NCBI GenBank assembly: GCA_903829855.1
Contig: CAIKRN010000287.1
Coordinates: 1-14,465 of the forward strand
Source: an uncultured Opitutia bacterium
Lineage (GTDB): Bacteria > Verrucomicrobiota > Verrucomicrobiia > Opitutales > UBA953
Length of the DNA: 14,465 bases
Direction of reading: 5' to 3'
Shown here: piece after piece, positions 1 through 8,351 of the stretch
Position numbering within the stretch: the first letter of the stretch is position 1
How the letters are laid out: each line of letters opens with the position of its first letter
Position numbers and translations under genes: made by a program
Notes under the pieces: model-generated
Database searches by the model: none
The model's input: the letters and a program-made list of their open reading frames with translations, nothing else
Told to the model about the DNA's origin: nothing

Positions 1-1
1 C

Positions 2-1681
2 AATACTCCGCCCTTCCAGTTGTCGGGAACATCTTCACCGACTGCCCAAGCTAATCTCGACGCCATCCGCGACATATGGGTCCACGTCTCCGAAGATTTC
101 GCCGCATGGGATATCGACGTAACCACGGCTGCCCCCCTGCCGACCGCGCGTGGTCAGCGTTGCATCATCGGCGGGAGCAGCATGGATTGGCTCGGGATCC
201 CCGGGGTGATGGGGATCTCACAGTTAGGTACATTTGGGGGCACCATCGACCGTCTAGATGTTCCCAATTTCGTATTTGTGGACGACGCCATCCCGTCCAG
301 CAATCCCGGGGTATCTAACTATGAAGTTACCATCGCGTGCGTGGCGCACGAAGTTGGTCATACCTTAGGCCTCCAGCATTGGGGTGAAACTACAGCTGGA
401 TCAGGTTCTTCCTATACTGGTGGTCATACTATCGGGGGATTAACTGGAGTTTCGACCGTTTGCCCAATTATGGGTAACAGTGGCTTACCCGGGTGGCCTT
501 CGACCTGTAATCTCAATCAGTGGTCCCGTGGGGAGTATCCCTTTGCCGAGGCAGCGACAATGAGCGGCACTCAGGACGATTTGGCTATGATATCCACTTT
601 CGCAACTAGGTTGACATCCTCCACTTCGACATTGGCGACCGCGGATACCGTCTCTGGTTCAAGTATCACAGCAGGAGGTATTATTAGTAGCAGTGCCGAC
701 GTTAATCTCATGAAAATTCACCCCGGTCCGGGCCCGTTGTCCCTGACGGCTCTGACCCAGTCTTCATACCGAACGCGCGTCAGTAATCTTAAGGTCGGAC
801 TTTCGCTTTTAGATGCCAATGGGATCACGGTCGCAAGAAATGTTTCCGTTACGGGCATGGGGGCGACACTGAACTATACTGTGCTCACGCAGGGGGATTA
901 TTACATTAAAGTCGTGGGGGTTGGCTATAATCCTGCCGTCACGACCTGGACCAATACGGGCATCACAGGGACGGTCGTCGGTAATGGTCTGACCGGTTTC
1001 ACGAACTATGGTTCATTGGGCAGGTATGCGCTTACGGGGAGTTGGACAAAAAGTAGCCTACCCGTAGCTGTTCCTCTTTGGACAAACTCTACCGCCAACA
1101 CGCGTGGGGTGCCGTTTACTGCGGCATTTGATGGTACGGGGTCGTGGAGCCTCGGCGGCCTCATTACTACTTACCAATGGGATTTCGGCGATAGCCATAG
1201 TCTCCCGATTAATAGCACATCAACCCTAGGCTCACCGACGCACACTTACCAAGCGCCCGGGAACTATGTTGTTTCCCTTACGGTCACTGACATCAGCGGA
1301 GCCGTTTCATCGACTAGCAAGATCACGATTCCGGTTACAGGCGTAACGCCGCCACAACACCTGTGGGTCGCCTCGATGACGGCCAGCTGGGTCAACAGCA
1401 CCAACGTCGAAGATGCCGCGACCGTGGCGATCCAGTGTTTAAATATCTACGGCCAGCCTGCCCGCAGTGCTGCCGTTTATATTAACGTCACGGGCTCGTT
1501 GAAAGGGAAAGCGGCCGCCCGGGCTGATGCCAATGGTATGGTCTACATCACGATGCCCAAACAGCTGAAGAAAGCCTCGGTGAGTTATACTTTCACGGTG
1601 TCGAATATCACTCTACCTGGTTACAGTTATACCGGCGCCGAAAACGTGATCAGCTCCGTGACCATCAGCCAGAACCCCTGA
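2..1681 (+). CDS. Secreted metzincin-type zinc metalloprotease with PKD domain (5' end missing)
   Basis: This gene enters from the left edge: the frame is open from base 2 without a stop, so the true start and any signal peptide lie outside. A TTG at base 20 is only an internal codon. The zinc-binding helix HEVGHTLGLQH (HExxHxxGxxH; codons 347-379) and a following CPIMG (about 464-478) that fits the metzincin Met-turn identify a secreted zinc endopeptidase. A middle beta-rich part follows (about 640-1050). Next is a PKD domain (about 1060-1365) with YQWDFGD at 1172-1192 and HTYQAPGNY from 1241. The last 100 or so residues look like an Ig-like/Big domain. PKD and Ig-like modules usually position exoenzymes on polymers or the cell surface. 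The gene converges on the DUF1501 gene, 25 nt away, with no clear terminator. The fold class is confident; the substrate is unknown. Confidence 0.85.
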   Translation, partial: NTPPFQLSGTSSPTAQANLDAIRDIWVHVSEDFAAWDIDVTTAAPLPTARGQRCIIGGSSMDWLGIPGVMGISQLGTFGGTIDRLDVPNFVFVDDAIPSSNPGVSNYEVTIACVAHEVGHTLGLQHWGETTAGSGSSYTGGHTIGGLTGVSTVCPIMGNSGLPGWPSTCNLNQWSRGEYPFAEAATMSGTQDDLAMISTFATRLTSSTSTLATADTVSGSSITAGGIISSSADVNLMKIHPGPGPLSLTALTQSSYRTRVSNLKVGLSLLDANGITVARNVSVTGMGATLNYTVLTQGDYYIKVVGVGYNPAVTTWTNTGITGTVVGNGLTGFTNYGSLGRYALTGSWTKSSLPVAVPLWTNSTANTRGVPFTAAFDGTGSWSLGGLITTYQWDFGDSHSLPINSTSTLGSPTHTYQAPGNYVVSLTVTDISGAVSSTSKITIPVTGVTPPQHLWVASMTASWVNSTNVEDAATVAIQCLNIYGQPARSAAVYINVTGSLKGKAAARADANGMVYITMPKQLKKASVSYTFTVSNITLPGYSYTGAENVISSVTISQNP

Positions 1682-1706
1682 GGACTGAACTACCCGCGCG
1701 GAGCCT

Positions 1707-3167
1707 TTAGGTTAGCACGCCTTTGACCACGTGCGCTTCTTCGACGCCGGTGAGTTTCACGTTGAGCCCCCGGAACTTGAAGGTGAAGCGCTCATGGTCG
1801 ATGCCTAGGCAGTGCAGGATGGTGGCATGCAGGTCGCGCAGGTGCACGCCATCCTTGGCGACATTGTAAGCAAACTCATCCGTCTCGCCATACTCGAAGC
1901 CGGGCTTGATGCCACCGCCGGCCAGGAAAACGGAGAAGCAGCGACCATGATGGTCGCGACCGCTACCTGGATTACCGAAGCCGCCTTGCGTAAAGGAGGT
2001 GCGGCCGAACTCGGTAGCGAAGATCACCAAGGTGTCTTCCAGCATGCCGCGGGCTTTGAGGTCCTTGATCAGCGCCGCGGTGGGTTGATCGATATCATGG
2101 CACTGATTGGGAAGCTGACGGGCGAGGGCAATATGTTGATCCCAGCCGCGATGGAATAACTGAACGAACCGCACATCACGTTCGAGCAAGCGTCGGGCAA
2201 GGAGACAGTTCGCCGCATAAGAACCAGGGCGGGTCACTTCGGGCCCGTATGCATCCAAGGTCGCCTTGGATTCTCCCGAGATGTCGGCCAGCTCAGGCAC
2301 CGAGGTCTGCATGCGGAAGGCCATCTCGTAGGCTTTGATGCGCGTGAGGGTCTCGGGGTCGCCTAACTCACGTGCCCGTTCTTCGTTAAGGGTGGCAAGG
2401 TCATCCAAGAGCTCCCGGCGTTGCGTGCCGTCAACGGTCGGAGGGTTCTGGAGATAAAGCACGGGGTTGGCCCCCGGGCGTAGGCCGACCCCTTGGTGAT
2501 TAGAAGGCAGGAAGCCACTGCCCCATAGACGCGAGAACACGGGCTGCCCCGGGTTCTTCCCAGTGCCTTGCGAAACCATCGCAATGAAGGCTGGGAGGTT
2601 CGCATTTTCGGTCCCGAGTCCGTAACTCGCCCACGCGCCCATGCTGGCGTACCCCGGCTGCTGGTTACCAGTATTCAGGAAAGTGATCGCGGGGTCATGA
2701 TTAATGGCCTCGGTGTTCAGCGTCTTGATAATGCAAATATCATCAGCGACCGTCTGAATGTGCGGGAGGAGATTACTGATCCAGGTGCCATGCTTGCCGC
2801 AGGCCTTCCCCTCAAGCAGCGGCGGGCGCACGGGATAGCCTTTCTGGCCAGAGGTCATCCCCGTGAGTCGCTGGGTGCCTTTGATCGACGGCGGGAGGTC
2901 TTTGCCGGCAAATTCATGCAGCGCGGGTTTATTATCGAAGAGATCGACGTGGGACATGCCGCCAGACTGAAATAGGCAGAGTACCCGCTTAGCCTTTGGC
3001 GCGAAATGCGGGAGACCCGGCAAACCGCCTTCGCGGGTTTTGGCACCCGCTGCCAATAGCTCGGGGAAAAGCATGGAGCCGAGTGCCAGGCCGCCCACGC
3101 CTCGCGCGGACTGGCCGATGAACGTTCGGCGGGTAAGATGATTCTGAAACTCGTGTTGAGGGTTCAT
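1707..3167 (-). CDS. DUF1501 family protein, Tat-exported
   Basis: This 486-residue protein matches DUF1501, a family with an alkaline-phosphatase/sulfatase-like fold that is abundant in Planctomycetota and Verrucomicrobiota. The N-terminus HLTRRTFIGQSARGVGGLAL (residues 10-29) is a twin-arginine signal with R13 R14 and a small-residue hydrophobic stretch. Family-typical segments are GGMSHVDLFDNKP near residue 70, EFGRTSFTQGG followed by GRDHHG, and FLAGGGIKPG towards the C-terminus, with RDLHATILHCLGID near the end. Length is normal. The gene starts 4 nt after the stop of the DUF1553 gene, so the two are almost certainly one transcript. No Shine-Dalgarno is visible; translational coupling is plausible. 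The biochemical role of DUF1501 is unsettled; co-occurrence with DUF1549/DUF1553 cytochrome-like proteins suggests a joint exported function. Confidence 0.93.
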   Translation of the reverse strand: MNPQHEFQNHLTRRTFIGQSARGVGGLALGSMLFPELLAAGAKTREGGLPGLPHFAPKAKRVLCLFQSGGMSHVDLFDNKPALHEFAGKDLPPSIKGTQRLTGMTSGQKGYPVRPPLLEGKACGKHGTWISNLLPHIQTVADDICIIKTLNTEAINHDPAITFLNTGNQQPGYASMGAWASYGLGTENANLPAFIAMVSQGTGKNPGQPVFSRLWGSGFLPSNHQGVGLRPGANPVLYLQNPPTVDGTQRRELLDDLATLNEERARELGDPETLTRIKAYEMAFRMQTSVPELADISGESKATLDAYGPEVTRPGSYAANCLLARRLLERDVRFVQLFHRGWDQHIALARQLPNQCHDIDQPTAALIKDLKARGMLEDTLVIFATEFGRTSFTQGGFGNPGSGRDHHGRCFSVFLAGGGIKPGFEYGETDEFAYNVAKDGVHLRDLHATILHCLGIDHERFTFKFRGLNVKLTGVEEAHVVKGVLT

Positions 3168-3171
3168 GGAT

Positions 3172-6100
3172 TTAGTTACGGGTCACGGTTTCGCTGAGAT
3201 TGAGAATCAAGGTGGCCACCTGCATCCAAGCCGCATGCTCGGCGGCGGGGATAGTTTGATCGCGAGGCGATTCGCCGGGTGTCAGGACTTTTTCCGCCCG
3301 TGATGCATCGGCGGCATAGCGTGCACGTTCGCGCGCCAAGGCCTTTTGCACGACTTCAAGCTCCTTGGCGGCGGGCGGCCGGGATAGGGCCTCTAGGAAG
3401 GCCCAGCGGAGGCGGGCTGCATCATCCGAGCTATGTTGGATGATACGTTGGGCGAAGCCACGGGCGGCCTCGACGAACTGCACGTCATTCAGGGTTACGA
3501 GTGCTTGCAACGGTGTGGTGGTACTGCCTCGGTTGATGGTACAGACTTCCCGATTCGGGGCATCGAAGGTCACCATGTTGGCCGGCGGTGCCGTCCGCTT
3601 CCAGTAGGTGTACATTGAGCGACGGTACAGCTTATCGCCGTGATCTTGCACGAAGACCTGCGCAGTGGCGGGTGAGCTACCGTAGTGGCTGACTTCACGC
3701 CAGAGGTCGAAAGGCGAGTAAGGGTTCACACTCGGGCCGCCCACCTGGGGGACCAGCAAGCCGCCCGCCTGTAACGCTTGGTCACGGATGAGTTCAGCCG
3801 GGAGGCGAAAACGCGGTCCGCGGGCCAACAGCCGATTGGCGGGGTCTTTTTCCAACAAGGCGGAGCTGGTCCGCGAGGTTTGGCGGTACGTCGCCGAGGT
3901 CACCACTTGTTTAATCAAGGCTTTGAGATTCCAGCCGGAATCGACGAAATCGACGGTGAGCAGATCCAGCAACTCGGGGTGGCTCGGCCACTGCCCCTGG
4001 AAGCCGAAGTCCGAAGCGGTGGCCACGATGCCGGTTCCGAAAAGGAGTTTCCAGGTGCGGTTGACCGCCACGCGGGCGGTCAGCGGATTCTCTTTCATCA
4101 CGAGCCACTGGGCTAGACCGAGTCGGTTGGCCGGGGTACCCTCCGGCATCGCCGGCAGTTTGGCGGGGGTGCCTGGCTCAACCTTGACGGTGGGTTGAGC
4201 GTAGTCGCCGCGATTCAAGATAAAGGTTTCACGTGGCTTGGCGGCGACGTTCATGACCATGGTGGATTGCGGCTCAGTGAGCGTCCTGAGACGTTCTTCG
4301 GCATTAGCGAGAGCCGTGCGGGCCGCTTGCATCTCGATGGAGCCTTTCGCGAAATAAGCCCAGAGGGCCTGCCGTTGCTCGGCGGAACGCTGTGTGGAAT
4401 GCGTCGCGAGAATCCGCAGGACAAACTCAGGGAGGTCCGTGCCGTCGTCATGACCGGTAAAGGCGTAGAGTTCGCCTTCGCCGGGCGCCCCGCCAAAGCG
4501 ATTGCCGAAATAAATCTGAGTGGTGAGGTAAGGTTGCTCGGCGGCCGTAATCGGCTTCGCGAAGGTTAGCGTAATATAGGACGGACCGCTGGCAGCGGGA
4601 TCCGGACCCCAGCCTTTACTCATGACATTAAATGCGCGGACATCTTCCGCGGGATAATCTTCGAGCCAGCTGTTCGCGGTGATGCGTGCATACTTCTGCA
4701 GGCGATGGATATTCACCTGATCACCCGCGACCTTATCGGCGGTCACATCGACGGCGGTCAGGACAAAGGAACCGGGGAAGTCGCCATTCCCCTTGGCGGG
4801 GGCTTTGGCAGCAGCGGGAAACTGGATTCGCAAGCCCGCAATAGGGGCATCCGCCTTCGGCGTTTCGCCAAGAATGTCATACGCAGTCTTGCCGATGCCC
4901 TTGAACTTGTGCCCATCTACGGTGAAGCCGCCGCCGCTGTTCGGGGTGGAGATCTTCAAAAGGTTCACGGGGATCAGTTTCAACCCGAGTTGGCGCTCCG
5001 CCAGACGGGCATGCTGCGCGGACTCCCATTGGGCTAACCGGTCGGAGTCAGGCGTCCGGAGTTCGCTAACCAGGGCGGCAACCCGCGCCGCAATCGCCGG
5101 CATCTCTTCCGTCTTGAGGACGGTCTTGCGCATCGCTGAAGGCATCGAATTAACCCCCGCGTTTCCATCCATGCCGCGGTCATCCAGCGTATTAAAGTAA
5201 GCGAAGATCCGGTAATAATCCTTCTGGCTGATTGGGTCGAACTTATGGTCGTGGCACTGCGCACAACCGAGCGTCAGCCCCAAGACGGCTTCGCCGAGGG
5301 TCTTTACGCGGTCGGCATTATAGTTCAGCAGGTTTTCCGCGATAATGGTGCCGCCCTCATGGGTGTTCATGTTATTACGCTGGAAGCCCGTCGCGATCAG
5401 TTTGCCGTCATCCGTCTCCGCCATCAGGTCGCCGGCGATTTGCTCGGCGATGAACTTGTCGTACGGCTTGTTGTCATTGAAGGCCTGAATAACCCAGTCA
5501 CGCCAGAGCCAGAGGTGGCGCCCGCCATCAATGGAGAAACCGTTCGTATCCGAGTAGCGGGCCGCATCGAGCCAATCGAGGGCCATCCGTTCACCGAAGT
5601 GTGGGTTCGCCAAGAGGCGGTCGACCAACCGGCCATAAGCATCGGGCTGCGTGTCCTTGATGAAGGCCTCGACTTCTGGGGCGGTGGGCGGGAGTCCGGT
5701 GATATCTAGCGTGACCCGGCGAATGAGGGTGTAGCGATCAGCTGACGGCGAAGGCTGCAGCCCAGCGGCGGCGAGTTTCTGACCGACGAGGTAATCAATC
5801 GGATTAAGATTCTTATCCGCAGGCAGGCTAGGGCGGCGGGGAGCCACGAAGGCCCAGTGCTCCTCATACTTGGCGCCTTGTTCAATCCAGGCTTTCAGTT
5901 TGGCCTTATCGTCGAGGCTAAGGGTGAGGTGCGACTTTGGGGGCGGCATGACTTCATCGGCGTCGCTTGAAGTGACTCGTTCCCAAAGGGCACTCTTCTT
6001 AAGATTACCCGGAACAATCGGGGTGCCATTCTTATGCTCCCGGATGGCTTCCTCCGAAAGGTCGAGCCGCAGCTTGGCTTTACGTGCCTTCTCATCCGAG

Positions 6101-6228
6101 CCGTGACAGCTGAAACAGTTTTCCGAAAGGATCGGGCGGATGTCGCGATTGAATTGAATCGCTTCAGCGCCCATTAAAGCGGGCAGCAGCAAGGGTAGGG
6201 CAAGGGCGAGGCGCAAGGGGCTAGGCAT
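3172..6228 (-). CDS. PSCyt1-DUF1549-DUF1553 cytochrome-like protein
   Basis: This 1018-residue exported protein has the typical planctomycete/verrucomicrobial architecture. A signal peptide ends near residue 22 (LALALPLLLPALMGAEA). A PSCyt1 c-type haem domain follows with CFSCH at residues 38-42 and a MPPP at 94-97 that could supply the axial Met. DUF1549 (PSCyt2) spans about 140-350 and ends in the diagnostic CAQCHDHKFDPI (second CxxCH at 322-326). A beta-rich insert, possibly carbohydrate-binding-like, lies at about 400-620. DUF1553 (PSD1) occupies about 690-1015, with NRTWKLLFGTGIV and the terminal LNLSETVTRN. Members are thought to be periplasmic redox or polymer-associated proteins; no reaction is proven. 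It is the first gene of a two-gene operon with DUF1501. The ATG at 6226-6228 is supported by the signal peptide. A dyad sits 21 nt upstream of it. Confidence 0.93.
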   Translation of the reverse strand: MPSPLRLALALPLLLPALMGAEAIQFNRDIRPILSENCFSCHGSDEKARKAKLRLDLSEEAIREHKNGTPIVPGNLKKSALWERVTSSDADEVMPPPKSHLTLSLDDKAKLKAWIEQGAKYEEHWAFVAPRRPSLPADKNLNPIDYLVGQKLAAAGLQPSPSADRYTLIRRVTLDITGLPPTAPEVEAFIKDTQPDAYGRLVDRLLANPHFGERMALDWLDAARYSDTNGFSIDGGRHLWLWRDWVIQAFNDNKPYDKFIAEQIAGDLMAETDDGKLIATGFQRNNMNTHEGGTIIAENLLNYNADRVKTLGEAVLGLTLGCAQCHDHKFDPISQKDYYRIFAYFNTLDDRGMDGNAGVNSMPSAMRKTVLKTEEMPAIAARVAALVSELRTPDSDRLAQWESAQHARLAERQLGLKLIPVNLLKISTPNSGGGFTVDGHKFKGIGKTAYDILGETPKADAPIAGLRIQFPAAAKAPAKGNGDFPGSFVLTAVDVTADKVAGDQVNIHRLQKYARITANSWLEDYPAEDVRAFNVMSKGWGPDPAASGPSYITLTFAKPITAAEQPYLTTQIYFGNRFGGAPGEGELYAFTGHDDGTDLPEFVLRILATHSTQRSAEQRQALWAYFAKGSIEMQAARTALANAEERLRTLTEPQSTMVMNVAAKPRETFILNRGDYAQPTVKVEPGTPAKLPAMPEGTPANRLGLAQWLVMKENPLTARVAVNRTWKLLFGTGIVATASDFGFQGQWPSHPELLDLLTVDFVDSGWNLKALIKQVVTSATYRQTSRTSSALLEKDPANRLLARGPRFRLPAELIRDQALQAGGLLVPQVGGPSVNPYSPFDLWREVSHYGSSPATAQVFVQDHGDKLYRRSMYTYWKRTAPPANMVTFDAPNREVCTINRGSTTTPLQALVTLNDVQFVEAARGFAQRIIQHSSDDAARLRWAFLEALSRPPAAKELEVVQKALARERARYAADASRAEKVLTPGESPRDQTIPAAEHAAWMQVATLILNLSETVTRN

Positions 6229-6248
6229 CGAGAATGAGACAAGGTCCC

Positions 6249-6290
6249 GTGGGGGTTGGTTTCAACCTTCAACGTGAAATTAACCCCCAC
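6249..6290. promoter_or_regulatory. 16-bp dyad (hairpin/operator) in divergent intergenic region
   Basis: Arms 6249-6264 and 6275-6290 are complementary over 16 positions (outer GTGGGGGTT against AACCCCCAC, inner TTTCA against TGAAA) around a 10-nt loop. The two middle positions are G.U pairs in plus-strand RNA and A/C mismatches in minus-strand RNA. It lies in the 5' flank of both divergent genes, 21 nt from the DUF1553 start codon and 74 nt from the metallo-hydrolase start codon. It has no T-tract and is not at a gene end, so an operator or 5'-UTR structure fits better than a terminator. Confidence 0.5.
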
Positions 6291-6304
6291 TCATGGTCGT
6301 TCCT

Positions 6305-6310
6305 ATTATA
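6305..6310 (-). promoter_or_regulatory. Candidate -10 box for the DUF1553-DUF1501 operon
   Basis: On the minus strand this reads TATAAT, a perfect sigma-70-type -10 hexamer. It lies 77-82 nt upstream of the DUF1553 start codon and just upstream of the dyad, so the dyad would sit at the start of the 5' leader. No good -35 is seen at 17 nt spacing, so this is only a candidate. Confidence 0.3.
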
Positions 6311-6363
6311 ACCTTTGGGCTGGAGCACGGGTCGGGCGGGCCTAGGTTAATCTACCTACCCCT

Positions 6364-7377
6364 ATGGCCTCAGCCCCGCTACCTTCCTCCCGTCGTGAAT
6401 TTCTTGGCTCCGCCGCCTTTGCCTTGGCGGGCCTCTCGATGACTGCGCGCCTCGCCGCGGCCGACGCCCCGAAGGCGCCGGTTAAACGCCCACCGAATCC
6501 GTTCGTTTATAAATTCAAGATCGGGAACATTGAAGCGTTCTCGATCAGCGACGGCCACATGCTCTTCAAGCAAGGCCTCGACCTCATGTGGCCCGAGGCG
6601 GATCGGCCGAAAATGAAAGATGCCCTCATTTTCAATCGCGAGCGGCTCGATGCGCTGCCGCTTTACGTCAATATCATGGGCCTGAAAATTGGCGAGGAGG
6701 TCGCCCTCATCGATGCGGGCTTCGGTGAGCGTCACCCGAATCCGAACTTCGGTTGGTTCGCCGAAGGTCTCCGTCAATTGGGCATCAAGCCCGAACAGGT
6801 GACGACTGGCTTCCTGAGCCACTCGCACTCGGATCACCTCGATGGCTTTGTCGACAACGGCAAGCCGGCCTTTCCGAACGCGAAGATTTACCTCTTACAG
6901 GAGGAATATGATTTCTGGCGCGGCCCGAATCCGGATTTCTCGAAGTCGAAACGCGATCAGAAGCCCTTGCCGAACATGGTGAAGACGGTGCGACGTAATT
7001 TTGATATCCTGAAGGACCAACTCGTGATCACCAAGGATGGCCAGAAGCTCTTCCATGACGCCGTCACCGTCATCGCCGCCCCCGGCCATACCGACGGGCA
7101 TGCCTGCTTCGAGATTCGCTCCGAAGGTGAATCACTCGTGCATATCAGCGATGTCGTGCACCACCATGTGTTAATGTTTGATAACGTCGGCTGGACCGTC
7201 GCGATGGATCACGATCCGGAAACGGCTGTGAAGACCCGCCAAAAACTCTTCACCCGGATGGCCAAGGAGAAGAGTCGTGCCTTCGGCTTCCATCTGCCTT
7301 GGCCTGGAATCGGCACTGTCGTGCCCAAGGGCGATCAGTATGCCTGGGTGCCGGAGCGTTTCAGTTGGGGCTCTTAA
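6364..7377 (+). CDS. Tat-exported MBL-fold metallo-hydrolase
   Basis: This 337-residue protein starts with a Tat signal (SSRREFLGSAAFALAGL, residues 8-24) and an Ala-rich cleavage region near residue 33. The metallo-beta-lactamase fold is shown by HSHSDH at 153-158 (H153, H155, D157, H158), GHTDGH at 241-246 (H242), Asp263 in HISDVVHH, and His310 in FGFHLPWPGIG. This is a full set of dinuclear-metal ligands. The C-terminal pattern HLPWPGIG followed by YAWVPERF resembles the methyl-parathion-hydrolase/lactonase-like branch, so a hydrolase of lactones or esters is more likely than a beta-lactamase. The substrate is not known. The ATG at 6364 places the twin arginine correctly. No Shine-Dalgarno is seen; the leader is C-rich. 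The alpha/beta-hydrolase gene follows 20 nt downstream and is probably co-transcribed. Confidence 0.9.
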   Translation: MASAPLPSSRREFLGSAAFALAGLSMTARLAAADAPKAPVKRPPNPFVYKFKIGNIEAFSISDGHMLFKQGLDLMWPEADRPKMKDALIFNRERLDALPLYVNIMGLKIGEEVALIDAGFGERHPNPNFGWFAEGLRQLGIKPEQVTTGFLSHSHSDHLDGFVDNGKPAFPNAKIYLLQEEYDFWRGPNPDFSKSKRDQKPLPNMVKTVRRNFDILKDQLVITKDGQKLFHDAVTVIAAPGHTDGHACFEIRSEGESLVHISDVVHHHVLMFDNVGWTVAMDHDPETAVKTRQKLFTRMAKEKSRAFGFHLPWPGIGTVVPKGDQYAWVPERFSWGS

Positions 7378-7397
7378 GCAGTCATCCCACCTATTTT

Positions 7398-8294
7398 ATG
7401 TGCCAAAGCTTCACGGGAGCCTTGTTGGGCGTAGTCCTCTCATGGTCGGCGGTTCAGGCGGCATCGCCGTTGGTCCCGACCCAAGCAGACGTTTCTTACG
7501 GTCCATTTCCGCATCAGTTGATGGATGTCTACGTGCCCAAGGGGGCGGGACCGTTCTCCGTGTTGGTCTGGTATGGTGGCATCTGGAAGCCTAGCAAACA
7601 CCCACCCGATTTAAATGCCTTCTTCCCGCACGACTGTGCGGTGATTGCCGTCCAGACGCGAACGATGGAAGACGCTCAGGCCGACAAAGCCGCCGTGCCT
7701 ATTGCCTACGTTCTCAGCGATGCCCGGCGGGCCCTAAGGTTCGCTCATTTACACGCCAAGGAGTGGAACCTGGATCCGCACCGCATGGCTACGGGGGGTG
7801 GCTCGCAGGCCACGATTCCCTCCTTTTTCGCTGGCTGCACCGCGGGGACACCTGATCTCAACTCATCCGACCCAGTGGATCGCGAATCAGCCAAGGTCGT
7901 CGCCATTGGTTTTTGGCGCGGCCCAGGGAGTATCGACCCCAAGCGCCTTCAGGAATGGAATCCCGGCGTCGAATGGGGCGCTCCCGCTTGGGGTTGCAGT
8001 GTCGCGGAATCGGTTAAGCGTTATGAAGAACTTCAGCCAGTGATTGCTCAATGGTCGCCCGAAAACTTCGTCACCAAGGATACCGCCCCAATTTACATCC
8101 AGAATGATTTCGGGATGACGCGGCCCGAGGGCATCACCGAGCCTAATTATCGCACCCACTCGCCCCTCTGGGGGGTGGGCCTGAAGAAGTTTGTCGAGGC
8201 CCGCGGGGTGACCTGTTATCAAAAATATCCCGGTCTGGAATCCACGAAATATAAGGACATGTGGGACTTCTTAATTCAGCGCCTCGCGAAGTAA
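7398..8294 (+). CDS. Exported alpha/beta-hydrolase-fold protein
   Basis: The ATG at 7398 is chosen because it gives a clean signal peptide (GALLGVVLSWSAVQAA, ending near residue 22) and begins 20 nt after the previous stop; an earlier in-frame start would overlap the upstream gene. The 298-residue product has alpha/beta-hydrolase landmarks: VSYGPFPHQLMDVYVP (32-47), VLVWYGG (55-61, where HGGG is common), and a nucleophile elbow GGGSQAT at 133-139 with candidate Ser136. LNSSDPVDRESAKV (154-167) and THSPLWGVGLKK (253-264, His254) match a planctomycete/verrucomicrobial hydrolase family. In that family the elbow is usually GGSAGA, so this copy deviates. No histidine follows His254. Likely in an operon with the MBL hydrolase. 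Esterase activity is possible but not assured. Confidence 0.8.
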   Translation: MCQSFTGALLGVVLSWSAVQAASPLVPTQADVSYGPFPHQLMDVYVPKGAGPFSVLVWYGGIWKPSKHPPDLNAFFPHDCAVIAVQTRTMEDAQADKAAVPIAYVLSDARRALRFAHLHAKEWNLDPHRMATGGGSQATIPSFFAGCTAGTPDLNSSDPVDRESAKVVAIGFWRGPGSIDPKRLQEWNPGVEWGAPAWGCSVAESVKRYEELQPVIAQWSPENFVTKDTAPIYIQNDFGMTRPEGITEPNYRTHSPLWGVGLKKFVEARGVTCYQKYPGLESTKYKDMWDFLIQRLAK

Positions 8295-8316
8295 GTTTCC
8301 CCACCTTGGGATTGCG

Positions 8317-8334
8317 GGCGGAGGGGCGTCCGCC
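8317..8334 (+). terminator. Possible Rho-independent terminator
   Basis: GGCGGA (8317-8322) pairs with TCCGCC (8329-8334) around a 6-nt loop and is followed by the T-containing TTGGCTT. It lies between the alpha/beta-hydrolase stop and the LRR gene. The T-tract is poor, so this may be only a partial terminator or a chance GC hairpin. Confidence 0.35.
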
Positions 8335-8351
8335 TTGGCTTGCTCACCCCG

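Noticed and set aside
3365..6106. Several plus-strand ORFs of 60-154 codons opposite the DUF1553 gene
   Set aside because: They lie wholly antisense to a protein with clear family motifs, lack recognisable domains and have low-complexity, basic or Gly-rich compositions typical of shadows in GC-rich DNA.
7299..7397. Longer start for the alpha/beta-hydrolase
   Set aside because: It overlaps the MBL gene and puts the signal peptide in the middle; ATG 7398 gives a standard exported protein.
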